Of a stretch of DNA of 64,000 nt, positions 18,403 to 27,105 are shown one piece after another. A program made the translations under genes and the position numbers. This stretch comes from Phycisphaeraceae bacterium (GTDB lineage: Bacteria; Planctomycetota; Phycisphaerae; Phycisphaerales; Phycisphaeraceae), in assembly GCA_020851735.1 (NCBI GenBank), contig JADZCD010000011.1:1-64000 (forward strand). The letters run 5' to 3'. Under the pieces are notes generated by a model that worked only from the letters and a program-made list of their open reading frames with translations, was not told where the DNA came from and did no database searches. Numbering within the stretch: position 1 is the first letter of the stretch; each line of letters starts with the position of its first letter.

Positions 18403-19260
18403 ATGGCTACCCAAAGCGAGCTACCGGAAATTCGCAGCATGGGCCGATCGGTGTTCGACCCGATCTGGGCTCAGCAGGAACACGTGGACGAAAACGCGGA
18501 GCTGTTGCACGTGCTGCGCGGCAAGGTGGTGGTGCAGACGAGGGGGTATCGGATCGTCGGGAACGAGGGGGACACGATCTACACGCCGTCGGGCATGCCG
18601 CACCGGGATATTTTTCCGGCGGGGTCGGTTTTTGAGGTGTATTTGACGCAGTTTCGCTGGGCGGGGGAAGGCGACGTACTGGGGCGGTTTACGCCGCCGC
18701 AATTGGCGCAGGAGCGCGGGCCGGTGCGGGCGCGATTGGCGGATCAATGCCACAAGCTCTATGAGGAGTTCTGCACGAGCTTGCCGTATGGAAGGGAGCT
18801 GGCGGCGGCGCGGTTGCTTAAGATTCTGCTTTCGATGTGCCGGGAGGCGGAACTGAGCAGGCTGGACCAGCGCGCGGAAAAAGATCGACCGGGAAAAAGC
18901 TCGACGGCCAAGCGCGGTCGGCGGGAAGGAATTCTGGAACTGGCCAAGCGGCTGATGCAGGACAATTACGCGCAGCCGCTGAGCCTGGACTGGCTGGCGG
19001 AAAAGTTGAACGTCAGTCCGTATTACCTGTCGCGGGTGTTCAGCGAGGAGTCGGGATTCCGCTTGTCGGACTATTTGACGAGCTTGCGGATGGATCAGGC
19101 CCGGCATTTCTTGGCCGACGGGCGGCTGCGGGTGGCGCAGGTGGCGCATGCGGTGGGATACCGCGACCCGCACTATTTTGCGAAGGTGTTTCGCGGGCAT
19201 TTTAAGCAATCGCCCAGCGCGTTTCGCCTGTCTCTGGCGGCGAAAAAGGAACGACGGTGA
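18403..19260 (+). CDS. AraC family transcriptional regulator with cupin sensor
   Basis: 285 residues. An N-terminal cupin-like sensor (ELLHVLRGKVVVQTRG, GDTIYTPSGMPHRDIFP) is followed by a linker and a C-terminal AraC DNA-binding domain of two helix-turn-helix motifs: PLSLDWLAEKLNVSPYYLSR and VAQVAHAVGYRDPHYFAKVF (about residues 190-275). Proteins of this build usually activate sugar-use genes when a sugar binds the cupin. The glycosidase/sulfatase neighbourhood begins 560 bases downstream, so it may be the target, but this is only positional. Its last bases overlap the start of the next gene (GTGA). Confidence 0.88.
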   Translation: MATQSELPEIRSMGRSVFDPIWAQQEHVDENAELLHVLRGKVVVQTRGYRIVGNEGDTIYTPSGMPHRDIFPAGSVFEVYLTQFRWAGEGDVLGRFTPPQLAQERGPVRARLADQCHKLYEEFCTSLPYGRELAAARLLKILLSMCREAELSRLDQRAEKDRPGKSSTAKRGRREGILELAKRLMQDNYAQPLSLDWLAEKLNVSPYYLSRVFSEESGFRLSDYLTSLRMDQARHFLADGRLRVAQVAHAVGYRDPHYFAKVFRGHFKQSPSAFRLSLAAKKERR

Positions 19261-19487
19261 ACCGGTGGCTATTTTTTGTGGCGGTGGTGGCGATGCGCTT
19301 GGCCTTCGGGCTGACGCTGGGAGGGATATTGGGTTTGTATCTGACGGCGCGGTTTCACTCCCGCATGTGGGGTTATCAAAACAGTCCGCTGACTCTGCTG
19401 GTGGTGATCTGTCTGGTTTTCGCCATTCCTTGCGTGGCCACCACGCCGGGGCATTTGTATCCGTGGCGGAAGGATGACGAGTCCTGA
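19257..19487 (+). CDS. Small membrane protein, unknown
   Basis: 76 residues starting with GTG at 19257, overlapping the AraC stop by four bases, so the two genes are translationally coupled. Two hydrophobic helices are visible (about residues 5-31 and 44-62) joined by a short polar loop, with a charged C-terminus ending WRKDDES. I do not recognise a family. Coupling to a regulator suggests it is expressed with it, but no role can be assigned. Confidence 0.6.
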   Translation: MNRWLFFVAVVAMRLAFGLTLGGILGLYLTARFHSRMWGYQNSPLTLLVVICLVFAIPCVATTPGHLYPWRKDDES

Positions 19488-19816
19488 CGGCGACCGGGTA
19501 AACCGAACAAGCTATGAACTCTTATCTATAAGAACCGCCAAGTCGCCAAGAGCGCCAAGAATGAAACTAAGGCGGATATTTTGAGGTAATAAAACCGTTG
19601 ATCCGTGACTTTGCTTAACTTGGCGGCCCTGGCGTCATGGCGGTCAATCGTCTTTCTTGTTAGCTGCTCAAAGTCAAAACGGTACCTTAGGACAATAAAT
19701 TCCCCTCTGGCGGCAACGGTTTTCCCTTGTCGATGCGACACAGGGGGGGATGATGGTGGAGGGCGTTTACCCCCCCACTGCTCTTAACCCGCACTGCACA
19801 CCTATAAGGAAAAGTC
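19488..19816. other. Intergenic region with an inverted GCCAAG repeat element
   Basis: 19533-19643 is bounded by ACCGCCAAGTCGCCAAGAGC on the left and, near its right end, by TTGGCGGCCCTGGCGTCATG, imperfect inverted arms of about 27 bases with an A+T-rich centre. A near copy lies at 22506-22618. From 19690 to 19816 I see only the leader of the DegT gene, with AAGGAAAAG before its ATG. No gene is apparent. Confidence 0.75.
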
Positions 19817-21121
19817 ATGGCTATTCTGGCGATCAACGGCGGCGAGCGACTGATTCCACCGAACACGGTCAAGCCCTGGCCGCCGATCGACGACGTGGAT
19901 CGGCAATACGTCATGGCGTCGCTGGAGAACCCCAATCACACGTTCGGGCCTAACTGCCAGAAGCTGCAGGAGGAGTTCGGGGCGTGGAATGGGAACAAGT
20001 TCGTGATTGCCACCAACAGCGGCACCGGGGCGCTGCACATGGCGGTGGCGGCGGTCGGCTGCGGGGCGGGCGATCACGTGCTGGTGACGGCGTATTCCTG
20101 GTCCAGCAGCGCCACGTGCATCCTGCATCACAATGCCATACCGGTGTTCGTGGACGTTGACTATGACACGATGAACATCGACCCCCGGAAGATTGAGGCA
20201 GCGATCACACCGCAGACCAAGGCGATCATTGTGGTGCATCTGCACGGGCTGGCGGTGGACATGGACGCGGTGATGGCGGTGGCCAGGAAGCGGAACCTGA
20301 TGGTGATCGAGGACGCCTGCCAGGCGCACGGGGCGACGTTCAAGGGGCGGAAGGTCGGGACGTTCGGGCATTGCGCGGCTTTCAGCCTTAACGCCAACAA
20401 GTGCCTGTGCGGCGGCGAGGGCGGGCTGTTTGTGACCAATGACGAGGAAATCCATAAGAAGGCGCTGCAGGTCTGGTCGTTCGGCGAGACGCGCACGCCC
20501 AGCCAGGAGCGCGACTATCACGCCTATGCCCTGGGGTGGATGTATCGCAACGACGACCTGGGCGCGGCCTTTGCGCGGGCGCAGTTGACCAAGCTGGATG
20601 GGTACATTGCCAGGCAGCGGGAGAATGCCCGCGTGTTTATGGATGAACTAAAGGGCGTGGAGGGATTCACGCTGCCGGTGCAGCCGGCCGGGCATGAGCA
20701 CAACTGGTACAACTTGAATCTGCGCATCGTGCCGGAGTGTTTCGGGCTGGACCCAAAGCCGGACGGGGGGGAAAACTCGGCGAAGATTTCGACCTGGCGG
20801 GACAGGATTCTTAAGGCGCTCGAGGCTGAGGGGGTGCACACGTTCATGTGGCAGCGATTTATTCTGCCGGCCATGACGGTGTTTCAGGCCAAGAACGCTT
20901 ACGGGCACGGCTGTCCGTGGACGCTGCCGTATACGGGGCCGGTGGATTACGACGTGCATCAATTCCCGATGGCCCAGGCGCACACGGACCGGCATTTGTG
21001 TTTTGCCATTCCCCTGCGCGCGCCCAATGGGAAAGACGTGGCCAAACTGACGGCCCAGGGCATCCGCAAGGTTTTTGATAACATTAAGGAATTGGATCTC
21101 CAGAGGAATCCGCCGAGGTAG
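19817..21121 (+). CDS. DegT/DnrJ/EryC1/StrS family PLP aminotransferase
   Basis: 434-residue aminotransferase of the sugar-aminotransferase family, which acts on keto-sugars or keto-cyclitols. Marks: ATNSGTGALHMAVAAVGCG (about 71-89), VIEDACQAHGATFKGRKVG, and the pyridoxal-phosphate lysine Lys195 in FSLNANKCLCGGEGG. The length is somewhat above the family norm because of a C-terminal extension. The next gene starts six bases after its stop, so the two are co-transcribed with the ceramidase-like hydrolase. In a catabolic setting it may interconvert amino and keto sugars; this is inference. Confidence 0.88.
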   Translation: MAILAINGGERLIPPNTVKPWPPIDDVDRQYVMASLENPNHTFGPNCQKLQEEFGAWNGNKFVIATNSGTGALHMAVAAVGCGAGDHVLVTAYSWSSSATCILHHNAIPVFVDVDYDTMNIDPRKIEAAITPQTKAIIVVHLHGLAVDMDAVMAVARKRNLMVIEDACQAHGATFKGRKVGTFGHCAAFSLNANKCLCGGEGGLFVTNDEEIHKKALQVWSFGETRTPSQERDYHAYALGWMYRNDDLGAAFARAQLTKLDGYIARQRENARVFMDELKGVEGFTLPVQPAGHEHNWYNLNLRIVPECFGLDPKPDGGENSAKISTWRDRILKALEAEGVHTFMWQRFILPAMTVFQAKNAYGHGCPWTLPYTGPVDYDVHQFPMAQAHTDRHLCFAIPLRAPNGKDVAKLTAQGIRKVFDNIKELDLQRNPPR

Positions 21122-21127
21122 ACCCCC

Positions 21128-22483
21128 ATGACCATGCGAGCCGCATTTGCCCAAGTGGACATCACGCCCCAGGTGCCGTGCGGCAAAGCGGGGTGGCTGG
21201 TCAAGAAGGTGGCGGTGCGGGTGCGCGATCCGTTGTTTGTCCGTGTGGGCGTGCTGGAAGAGGGCGGGAAGCGGCTGGTGCTGGTGTCGGCGGATTTGAT
21301 CAGCATCCGCTGGAAGGAAGTGGAGAAGATCCGCGACGCGGCGGCGAAGCTGGGGATCGATCGGCAACTGGTGATGGTGGCGGCGACGCACAATCACTGC
21401 GGCCCGGCGTCGGCCAGTGCGGGAGAAGTCAAACGCGATCAACCGTACATCGACCAGGTGCTGGTGCCGCGGGTGGTTGAGGCGCTGGCGCAGGCCACGG
21501 AACGATTGCGCCCGGCGCGATTGACGGTGGCGGGCGGAGTTGAGGATCGGGTGGCGTTTATCCGGCGGTTCCACATGCGCGACGGGTCGGTCAAGACGCA
21601 TCCGCAGGATCGAACGCAAATTGTGTGTGCGGAAAGCGTGCTGGACCCGCAATTGCAGGTGCTGGGCGTGTGGAGGCAAGAGGACCAGACGCCGCTGGGG
21701 TTTCTGGTTAACTATGCCCTGCACCCAACGCATTTCGGCGGGGATGACACGCTTACGGCCGGCTGGCCGGGACGGATGGATGCGCATATCAAGCGGCTCT
21801 ACGGGCCAAGTTGCGTGGGCATGCTGCTTAACGGCTGTTTTGGCGACGTGCATCACGGCGATCCGTGCAATCCGCAGCACGTGGACGACATGGACCAGAT
21901 CGGGCGCATCCTGGCGGAGGACGTGCAGCGGTTGTTTCCCGAGGCAGGAGAACGACACCCTCACCCTGCCCTCTCCCTTAAAAAGGGCGAGGGTGCAAAC
22001 CCCGAGGGCCTTCCGGGGGCGGGGGCACTTCCGGGGGTGATTCGCAGTGTCTCTTGCACGCTGCGCTTGCCTTGGCGGGATATTGACGGGCCTTACGGGA
22101 TAGAGATGAGGTTTCGCCAGCGGTTTGGGACGGATGAAATCTACGAACACGAGATCGAGAGCTTGCGTCGCAAACAAGCCAAGAAGGACCACTTCCCGGC
22201 GGAGATTCAATGTCTAGCGTTGGGAAATGACGTGGCGATCGTCGGCTTGCCGTGCGAGCCGTTCAGCGAACTGGGGCTGCGGATCAAGACGACGTCGCCG
22301 TTTCGACATACGCTGGTGGTCGGCGCAGCCAACGGCATGGTGGGGTATGTGCCGACGCGGCGGGCGTTTGACGGCGGGGGTTATGAGTGCACGCTGATCA
22401 CCTCCAGCGCCATGGCGCCGGAGGCGGGGCAGATGATGGTGGACGCGGCGAAGGAATTGTTAAGGGAAGTGTCGGCACCGTAA
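21128..22483 (+). CDS. Neutral/alkaline ceramidase-like hydrolase
   Basis: 451 residues. The start (AAFAQVDITPQ), the zinc-site segment AATHNHCGPAS near residue 83 and NYALHPTHFGG near 196 place it in the neutral/alkaline non-lysosomal ceramidase superfamily, whose planctomycete members are widespread beside glycosidases and probably hydrolyse amides or esters other than ceramide. No signal peptide is seen. Residues about 275-305 are encoded by two dispersed repeats (21957-22040: CCCTCTCCC palindrome, then TTCCGGGGGC units) and form a His/Pro/Gly-rich insertion with no counterpart expected in the family; the frame continues normally after it. Co-transcribed with the DegT gene upstream. Confidence 0.8.
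   Translation: MTMRAAFAQVDITPQVPCGKAGWLVKKVAVRVRDPLFVRVGVLEEGGKRLVLVSADLISIRWKEVEKIRDAAAKLGIDRQLVMVAATHNHCGPASASAGEVKRDQPYIDQVLVPRVVEALAQATERLRPARLTVAGGVEDRVAFIRRFHMRDGSVKTHPQDRTQIVCAESVLDPQLQVLGVWRQEDQTPLGFLVNYALHPTHFGGDDTLTAGWPGRMDAHIKRLYGPSCVGMLLNGCFGDVHHGDPCNPQHVDDMDQIGRILAEDVQRLFPEAGERHPHPALSLKKGEGANPEGLPGAGALPGVIRSVSCTLRLPWRDIDGPYGIEMRFRQRFGTDEIYEHEIESLRRKQAKKDHFPAEIQCLALGNDVAIVGLPCEPFSELGLRIKTTSPFRHTLVVGAANGMVGYVPTRRAFDGGGYECTLITSSAMAPEAGQMMVDAAKELLREVSAP
21957..22040. repeat. In-frame dispersed repeats inside the ceramidase-like gene
   Basis: CCCTCACCCTGCCCTCTCCC with its inverted arm AAAAAGGGCGAGGGTG, followed by two TTCCGGGGGC minisatellite units at 22010-22035. The same pairing of the two repeat types is seen twice in mfd. 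The insertion is a multiple of three and has no stop in the gene frame. Confidence 0.8.
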
Positions 22484-22505
22484 ACTAAATTTCTTATACA
22501 GAATG

Positions 22506-22618
22506 AACCGCCAAGTCGCCAGGAGCGCCAAGAAAACAGCCACGATGAATGTCTTAATGCAGCAAAATCGTTGATTCGTGACTGGGCGTAACTTGGCGTC
22601 CTTGGCGTCATGGCGGTT
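22506..22618. repeat. Inverted GCCAAG repeat element, second copy
   Basis: Left arm ACCGCCAAGTCGCCAGGAGC, right arm TTGGCGTCCTTGGCGTCATG followed by GCGGTTAA. It is closely related to 19533-19643, including the central TTGATTCGTGACT. The two copies flank the DegT/ceramidase-like gene pair. Confidence 0.8.
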
Positions 22619-22681
22619 AATTGATTTTTTGTTGACGGTTCTTAATCAAACACCAAATTGCATCAAGGAAGACAGGTTCCC

Positions 22682-24031
22682 ATGAATAAGCTTCCCGGCC
22701 CGTTGCGTGTGCACCCGACCAATCCCCGCTATTTTGCCGACGCCAGCGGGCGGGCCCTCCTGCTCACCGGCTCGCACACCTGGGACAACCTGCAGGACGT
22801 GGGCTGGACGAATCCGCCGCCGGAGTTCGACTACGAACAGTTTCTGGATTTCCTGACCCGCCACGGCCACAACTTCTTCCGCCTCTGGACGTGGGAGCAC
22901 GGAAGCTGCCCGATGAAGGCGTACCAGAAGCAGCTTTACTTCGTGCCGACGCCTTTTGTAAGGTCCGGCCCGGGCGTGGCGCTGGACGGCCTGCCCCGCT
23001 ACGACTTAGAGAAGTTCGACCCGATTTACTTCCAGCGGATGCGCCAGCGAGTTATGGCCGCGGGCGAGCGCGGGTTTTATGTTTCGATCATGCTGTTTGA
23101 CGGCTGGAGCATCGAGGAAAAGAACGCCGAGTACGGCAGCCCCTGGGCTGGGCACTTTTTTCACCGCGACAACAACAGCAATGGCGTGGACGGCGATCCG
23201 GACAAAGTCGGAGACGGGCGGGCCACGCATCACCTGCGCAACCCGGCTGTCACGCGCGTGCAGGAGCGGTACGTCCGGCAGGTGATCGAAACCGTCGGCG
23301 ACCTTCCCAACGTGCTCTATGAGATCAGCAACGAGAGCAACGGCGAGGCGTACGCCTGGCATAACCACCTGATCGACTTCATCCATGAGGTGGAATCGCA
23401 CCGGCCCATGCGGCATCCGGTGGGCTTTACCGTTCCTTATCCGGGAGGTGACAACGAAAAGCTGCTGGCCAGCGGGGCTGAGTGGATTTCGCCTAAGCCG
23501 GGCCAGGACCAGAACGACCCGGAAATCGCCGACGGGCGCAAGGTGATTCTGGACGACACGGATCACCTCTGGGGCATCGGCGGGGACCGCTATTGGGCGT
23601 GGAAGAGTTTCTGCCGGGGGCGCAATCCGCTGTTCATGGACCCTTACACATCCAAGAGCATCTGGGTGGACGAATTGAAGAACTGGAACCCGGACGACGA
23701 CCGCTGGCACAGCCTGCGGCGGAATCTGGGCTATATCCGTCACTTGGCGGAGAAGGTGGACTTGGCGGCCTTGACCCCGCGCGGCGAGCTGAGTTCCACG
23801 GGCTACTGCCTGGCCACGGCGGACGACGCGGCCCGGCCGACGCTGATCGCGTATCAGCCGACGGCGGGGGAATTCAGCGTCGATCTATCGCGGGTGCGGA
23901 CGGGGCTGAAGCTTCAGTGGCTCAATCCGGCGGATGGGTCGACCAGCGAGGGCGGCCCGATCGGCGGCAAAGGAAAGGTGACGCTCAAGCCCCCGTATGC
24001 GCATGACGCGGTGGGGTATCTGCATACGTAA
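22682..24031 (+). CDS. Apiosidase-like glycoside hydrolase (DUF4038/GH140-like)
   Basis: 449-residue TIM-barrel hydrolase. PLRVHPTNPRYFADASGRAL at the start, then LLTGSHTWDN, HGHNFFRLWTW and YEISNESNGEAYAW (a likely acid/base Glu region around residue 215) follow the order of the apiosidase-like family. The last 80 residues look like the small beta-sandwich that ends these proteins. No signal peptide, so substrates are probably imported oligosaccharides. ATG 22682 with AGGAAG upstream is preferred to an in-frame TTG at 22658. It starts after a repeat element and faces the beta-propeller gene. Substrate not assigned. Confidence 0.78.
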   Translation: MNKLPGPLRVHPTNPRYFADASGRALLLTGSHTWDNLQDVGWTNPPPEFDYEQFLDFLTRHGHNFFRLWTWEHGSCPMKAYQKQLYFVPTPFVRSGPGVALDGLPRYDLEKFDPIYFQRMRQRVMAAGERGFYVSIMLFDGWSIEEKNAEYGSPWAGHFFHRDNNSNGVDGDPDKVGDGRATHHLRNPAVTRVQERYVRQVIETVGDLPNVLYEISNESNGEAYAWHNHLIDFIHEVESHRPMRHPVGFTVPYPGGDNEKLLASGAEWISPKPGQDQNDPEIADGRKVILDDTDHLWGIGGDRYWAWKSFCRGRNPLFMDPYTSKSIWVDELKNWNPDDDRWHSLRRNLGYIRHLAEKVDLAALTPRGELSSTGYCLATADDAARPTLIAYQPTAGEFSVDLSRVRTGLKLQWLNPADGSTSEGGPIGGKGKVTLKPPYAHDAVGYLHT

Positions 24032-24071
24032 ATGAGGATCGCAGGCAGGCAGCAGGCGGGACAGCGGCGGC

Positions 24072-25151
24072 TTAGAGTGACGCTTGGCGGGCGAACATCT
24101 GTTCGCGGCCATAGGACCCGGTGTTGTAGAAGATGGTCATCTTGCCGTCGGGCGTCAGCAGGGCGTGATGCCGCCAGAGGTTGGTGCCTTCGCCGACCTG
24201 CAGCGCGGCGGGGGGAATGGACGCGATGCGTTCGATCGGTTCGTCCAGAGGTTTCCACCCGCTGATGGGCCAAGCTTGGGGGGTGTGGGCCCAGCCGCCG
24301 AGACTGGGGGCGGGCTCGCGCATGTATTTTTCCTGTTCGACGGAAACCGGCGGGGTGGGGCTGGCGTTGAAGAGGCCGAACCATCCGCCGGCGCGGGCGG
24401 GGAAAAGCTGGAGCCCGCCGATCCAACCGGCGGTCCAATGCGATGGATCGGAGGAGGGCTTAAGGATCGGGCTGAGCTTCTGGGCGGGCTGAGGGGAGGA
24501 AACCGAGGGGGACCAGAGGGCGGGGGCGTTGCTCGAGCCCCAGGGCGAGCGCGGTTGGTCGGGCTGAGCGTGCAGGGGGTAGCCCTTATAGAAGAGCAAG
24601 GCGGACTGGCGATCCGGAAACCACCAGGCGGTGACGGTTTCGGCGTGGTAGCCGTCGAAAGCGTCGGCGGGCCCGGGTTCGAGGATCGGCTTGGGCTGAA
24701 TCTGCCAGGGCCCGGCCAGGGTGGGGCCGCTGGCGGCCTGGACGCACTTTTTGCAGCCTCGCAGGACCACGGCTAAGAGCCAATAGCGGTTGTCGACTAG
24801 GGCGGGCTGATTGGGATAGCGGGGGTCGATCAGGACGGCAGGCTTGTGGGGATTGCTCAGCAGGTCCCGGGGATTGGCCCATTGCACGGGCCCGATTTTC
24901 TCCCACGAGCCGGGCCCGACGTCGGCGGCGGAGCGGCAGACGGCCTGGCCGATGTTGCAGACGGCGCCGCGGTGGTCGTGAACCATGGCGAAATAGAACA
25001 TCCGCCATTGGGCAAGTTGCTGATCCCAGACGATGCAGGGATCGCCGGTGACGGCGGAGTCGAAGCTGCCCACAGGCCCGCGCGGGAGGACGCAGCCTAA
25101 GCGGTGCCAGGAAATGGGGGGTTGGGTTAGACCTTGGAAGGAGCTGGGCAT
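24072..25151 (-). CDS. Five-bladed beta-propeller glycosidase-like protein
   Basis: 359 residues. Repeated motifs such as GDPCIVWDQQLAQWRMFYFA, NKPAVL-like and LWRHHALLTPDGKMTIFYN, each with an Asp/His and an aromatic strand, look like the blades of GH43/GH130-type propellers. The family is not certain and the acidic triad cannot be assigned by eye. No signal peptide. Convergent with the apiosidase-like gene and in the same neighbourhood of sugar enzymes, so a role in oligosaccharide breakdown is likely but inferred. Confidence 0.6.
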   Translation of the reverse strand: MPSSFQGLTQPPISWHRLGCVLPRGPVGSFDSAVTGDPCIVWDQQLAQWRMFYFAMVHDHRGAVCNIGQAVCRSAADVGPGSWEKIGPVQWANPRDLLSNPHKPAVLIDPRYPNQPALVDNRYWLLAVVLRGCKKCVQAASGPTLAGPWQIQPKPILEPGPADAFDGYHAETVTAWWFPDRQSALLFYKGYPLHAQPDQPRSPWGSSNAPALWSPSVSSPQPAQKLSPILKPSSDPSHWTAGWIGGLQLFPARAGGWFGLFNASPTPPVSVEQEKYMREPAPSLGGWAHTPQAWPISGWKPLDEPIERIASIPPAALQVGEGTNLWRHHALLTPDGKMTIFYNTGSYGREQMFARQASL

Positions 25152-25226
25152 CGGGTACTCCAGAGTCGCCAGAGCGGGGGGAGGAGGGGTGAGGCTAAGG
25201 TGGGGTAATTCTACTTGCGTTGTCCA

Positions 25227-25322
25227 CTTGCGGGGCGGGGGGAGTTCGAGTTTCGGGAGCCGGGGTGGTGGCTACCGGGGGGACTTGCGGGGGGACTTCC
25301 GGGGGACTTGCGGGGGGATTTG
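25227..25322. repeat. CCCCCGSAAGT minisatellite array upstream of prfB
   Basis: On the minus strand the units read CCCCCCGCAAGT, CCCCCGGAAGT, CCCCCCGCAAGT and CCCCCCGGTAG, each 11-12 bases; a further unit lies near 25227-25240. Two alternating forms (GGAAGT and GCAAGT) are clear here. Confidence 0.8.
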
Positions 25323-25413
25323 ATGCGGTTGGGGGGTTAAACCGATAGAATCTGCATCTTTGGTCGCCCCCGGTACTCCAAAAGGAAATGCACCGGGCAA
25401 GAGAAAGGGCTCC

Positions 25414-26533
25414 ATGCACGAGAATATTGGCTCAATCCTCGAAAACATGCAGGCGCGGATCTTAACCGTCCGCGACTCTCTTTAACTACGACAGCAAAGT
25501 CGAAAAACTCAAGACTTTAGAAGGCAAGATGGGTGAGCCGAACTTCTGGAACAACCAGGAGTCGGCCGGCAAGGTCGTCGAGCAGGTTAAGAGCATCAAG
25601 GCTCAGGTGGAGCCGCTGCGCAAAATCACCGCCAAGCTGGACGATGCGGCGCTGCTGTGGCAGATGGCCCAGGAAGCCAACGACCAGGAATCACGTCTGG
25701 AAGTGGACGGGCAACTGGACGCGCTGATCAAGGAAGTTGATCGCGTGGAGACGTTGTCACTCATGTCGGGCAAGTACGATGCGCGGAATTGTTACCTGTC
25801 CATTTACGCCCGCGAAGGCGGGACGGAGGCGATGGACTGGACGGAAATGCTGCTGCGGATGTATTTGAATTACTGCGAGTCGATGGGCTGGCAGGTGCAG
25901 GAAGTGGACAAGACGCAGGGCGAAGAGGCGGGCTTAAAGGACGTGACGATTTACGTCAAGGGCGCGATGGCGTACGGGTATCTGTCGGCTGAGCGCGGGA
26001 CGCACCGGCTGGCGCGGGTGTCGCCGTTTAATGCCCAGGGCAAGCGGCAGACGAGCTTCGCGGCCGTGGACGTGGTGCCGGAGTTCGACGACGCGGGGGC
26101 GGTGGAGATCAACGAAAACGATCTGGACATGCAGGTGTTCGCCCGCTCGGCTGGGCCGGGGGGACAGAACGTCAACAAGGTGGCCACGGCGGTGCGCATG
26201 ACGCACAAGCCCACGGGCATTGTGGTGCTCTGCTCGGTGGAGCGGAGCTTAGAGCAGAACAAGCGGCGGGCGATGTCGATCATCAAGGGCAAGATCGAAC
26301 TGCTGGAGGAACAGAAGCGCCAGCAGGAAATCACCGCGGCTTCGGGCGGGAAGCTGGAGATGGGCTGGGGGACGCAGATGCGTTCGTACGTGATCTACGA
26401 CAACCGGGTGAAGGACATCCGCACGGGCTACGAAGTGGGCAACCCGCAGAAGGTGCTGGACGGCGACCTGCACGGATTTGTGGAAGCGGAGCTCAAGCGG
26501 CGGGCCAAGCAAAGGGCGACGGCGGGGGCGTAA
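25414..26533 (+). CDS. prfB: Peptide chain release factor 2 (programmed +1 frameshift)
   Basis: RF2 ends translation at UGA and UAA. The start ATG 25414 follows AAAGGG. The zero frame encodes 23 codons and meets TAA at 25483-25485 after CTT; the +1 frame from AAC 25484 then runs to 26533, giving 372 residues in total (E. coli RF2 has 365). The +1 frame has its own stop upstream and no usable start before ATG 25529, which would drop 38 N-terminal residues. The codon-recognition tripeptide SPF is in [10 protein letters not shown] and the catalytic GGQ in [13 protein letters not shown]. The joined sequence [12 protein letters not shown] matches the RF2 N-terminus. Unusual points: the shift codon is UAA rather than UGA, and no AGGGGG-like stimulator precedes it. 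Confidence 0.92.
25480..25489 (+). other. prfB frameshift site CTT-TAA-C
   Basis: CTT (25480-25482), TAA (25483-25485), C, then TAC GAC. Slippage of the Leu tRNA from CUU to UUU would make AAC (Asn) the next codon. The classical site is CUU UGA C. The ten bases upstream (CCGCGACTCT) contain no purine-rich internal Shine-Dalgarno. Confidence 0.85.
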
Positions 26534-26583
26534 AACGGCTGAACCCAGGCGGATATTTCACCATCCGCCACAGGCACGTTTCT

Positions 26584-27009
26584 ATGGCAACTGCGAAGCG
26601 TAAGTTTCGCCAAACGCTTATCAGCCTCGTCGCTATCTATCTATTTCTGTGGGCTGTAACGTGGGCATGGGGTGCTTACACGCTGAGAACACAATACAGG
26701 TCGCAACATGCCACGGCGTTTTGGGGCTTGGGCGTCGGCAATTCAAAGCCTGCGGAGATGCCATCACGCGAGATCACAGACCACACGCTTGGCCAGGCGC
26801 TGGTCCCATTTCGCAGCGAGGTGACGGCGACATTCCCTGACGGTCCTTGGCACTACTTGGGGAGAGTTCTCTCTCCCTGTCCGTTTGTGCTCAGCGCTGA
26901 CTTTGCATACTCGGATGACAGCCTTGTCGGTGCTGGTGGTCGAATGTATGTGTTTTGGTTTTTCGGATACACGAAACAGGTCAAACGTACGATTTACTGG
27001 GTGTCATAG
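26584..27009 (+). CDS. Hypothetical membrane-anchored protein
   Basis: 141 residues with one N-terminal hydrophobic helix (about residues 11-32) after a basic start, then a soluble part rich in aromatic residues that ends VKRTIYWVS. I recognise no family. Base composition is clearly closer to 50% G+C than its neighbours and it uses A/T-ending codons freely, so it may be a recent arrival. It sits between prfB and a glycosidase gene and ends before a hairpin terminator at 27072-27092. Confidence 0.55.
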   Translation: MATAKRKFRQTLISLVAIYLFLWAVTWAWGAYTLRTQYRSQHATAFWGLGVGNSKPAEMPSREITDHTLGQALVPFRSEVTATFPDGPWHYLGRVLSPCPFVLSADFAYSDDSLVGAGGRMYVFWFFGYTKQVKRTIYWVS

Positions 27010-27071
27010 AGCCGAACGAAAAGATGCCACGAGCCAGGAGCAGTCACGCAAACAACTTCCGTTAAGAGCGA

Positions 27072-27092
27072 GCCGCGTAGCGGCAATTTTTT
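27072..27092 (+). terminator. Intrinsic terminator after the hypothetical gene
   Basis: GCCGC (27072-27076), loop GTA, GCGGC (27080-27084), then AATTTTTT. It lies 14 bases before the start of the next gene. Confidence 0.75.
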
Positions 27093-27105
27093 CTCGAGTC
27101 AACCG

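Noticed and set aside
20150-20190. A CCCCCGGAAG match in the DegT aminotransferase gene
   Set aside because: Here it encodes the normal family sequence DPRKIEAAI, so the match is coincidental and no insertion is involved.
25414-25528. prfB as a pseudogene or as starting at ATG 25529
   Set aside because: The upstream frame has a ribosome site and RF2-like residues, and the break falls exactly at the conserved frameshift position.
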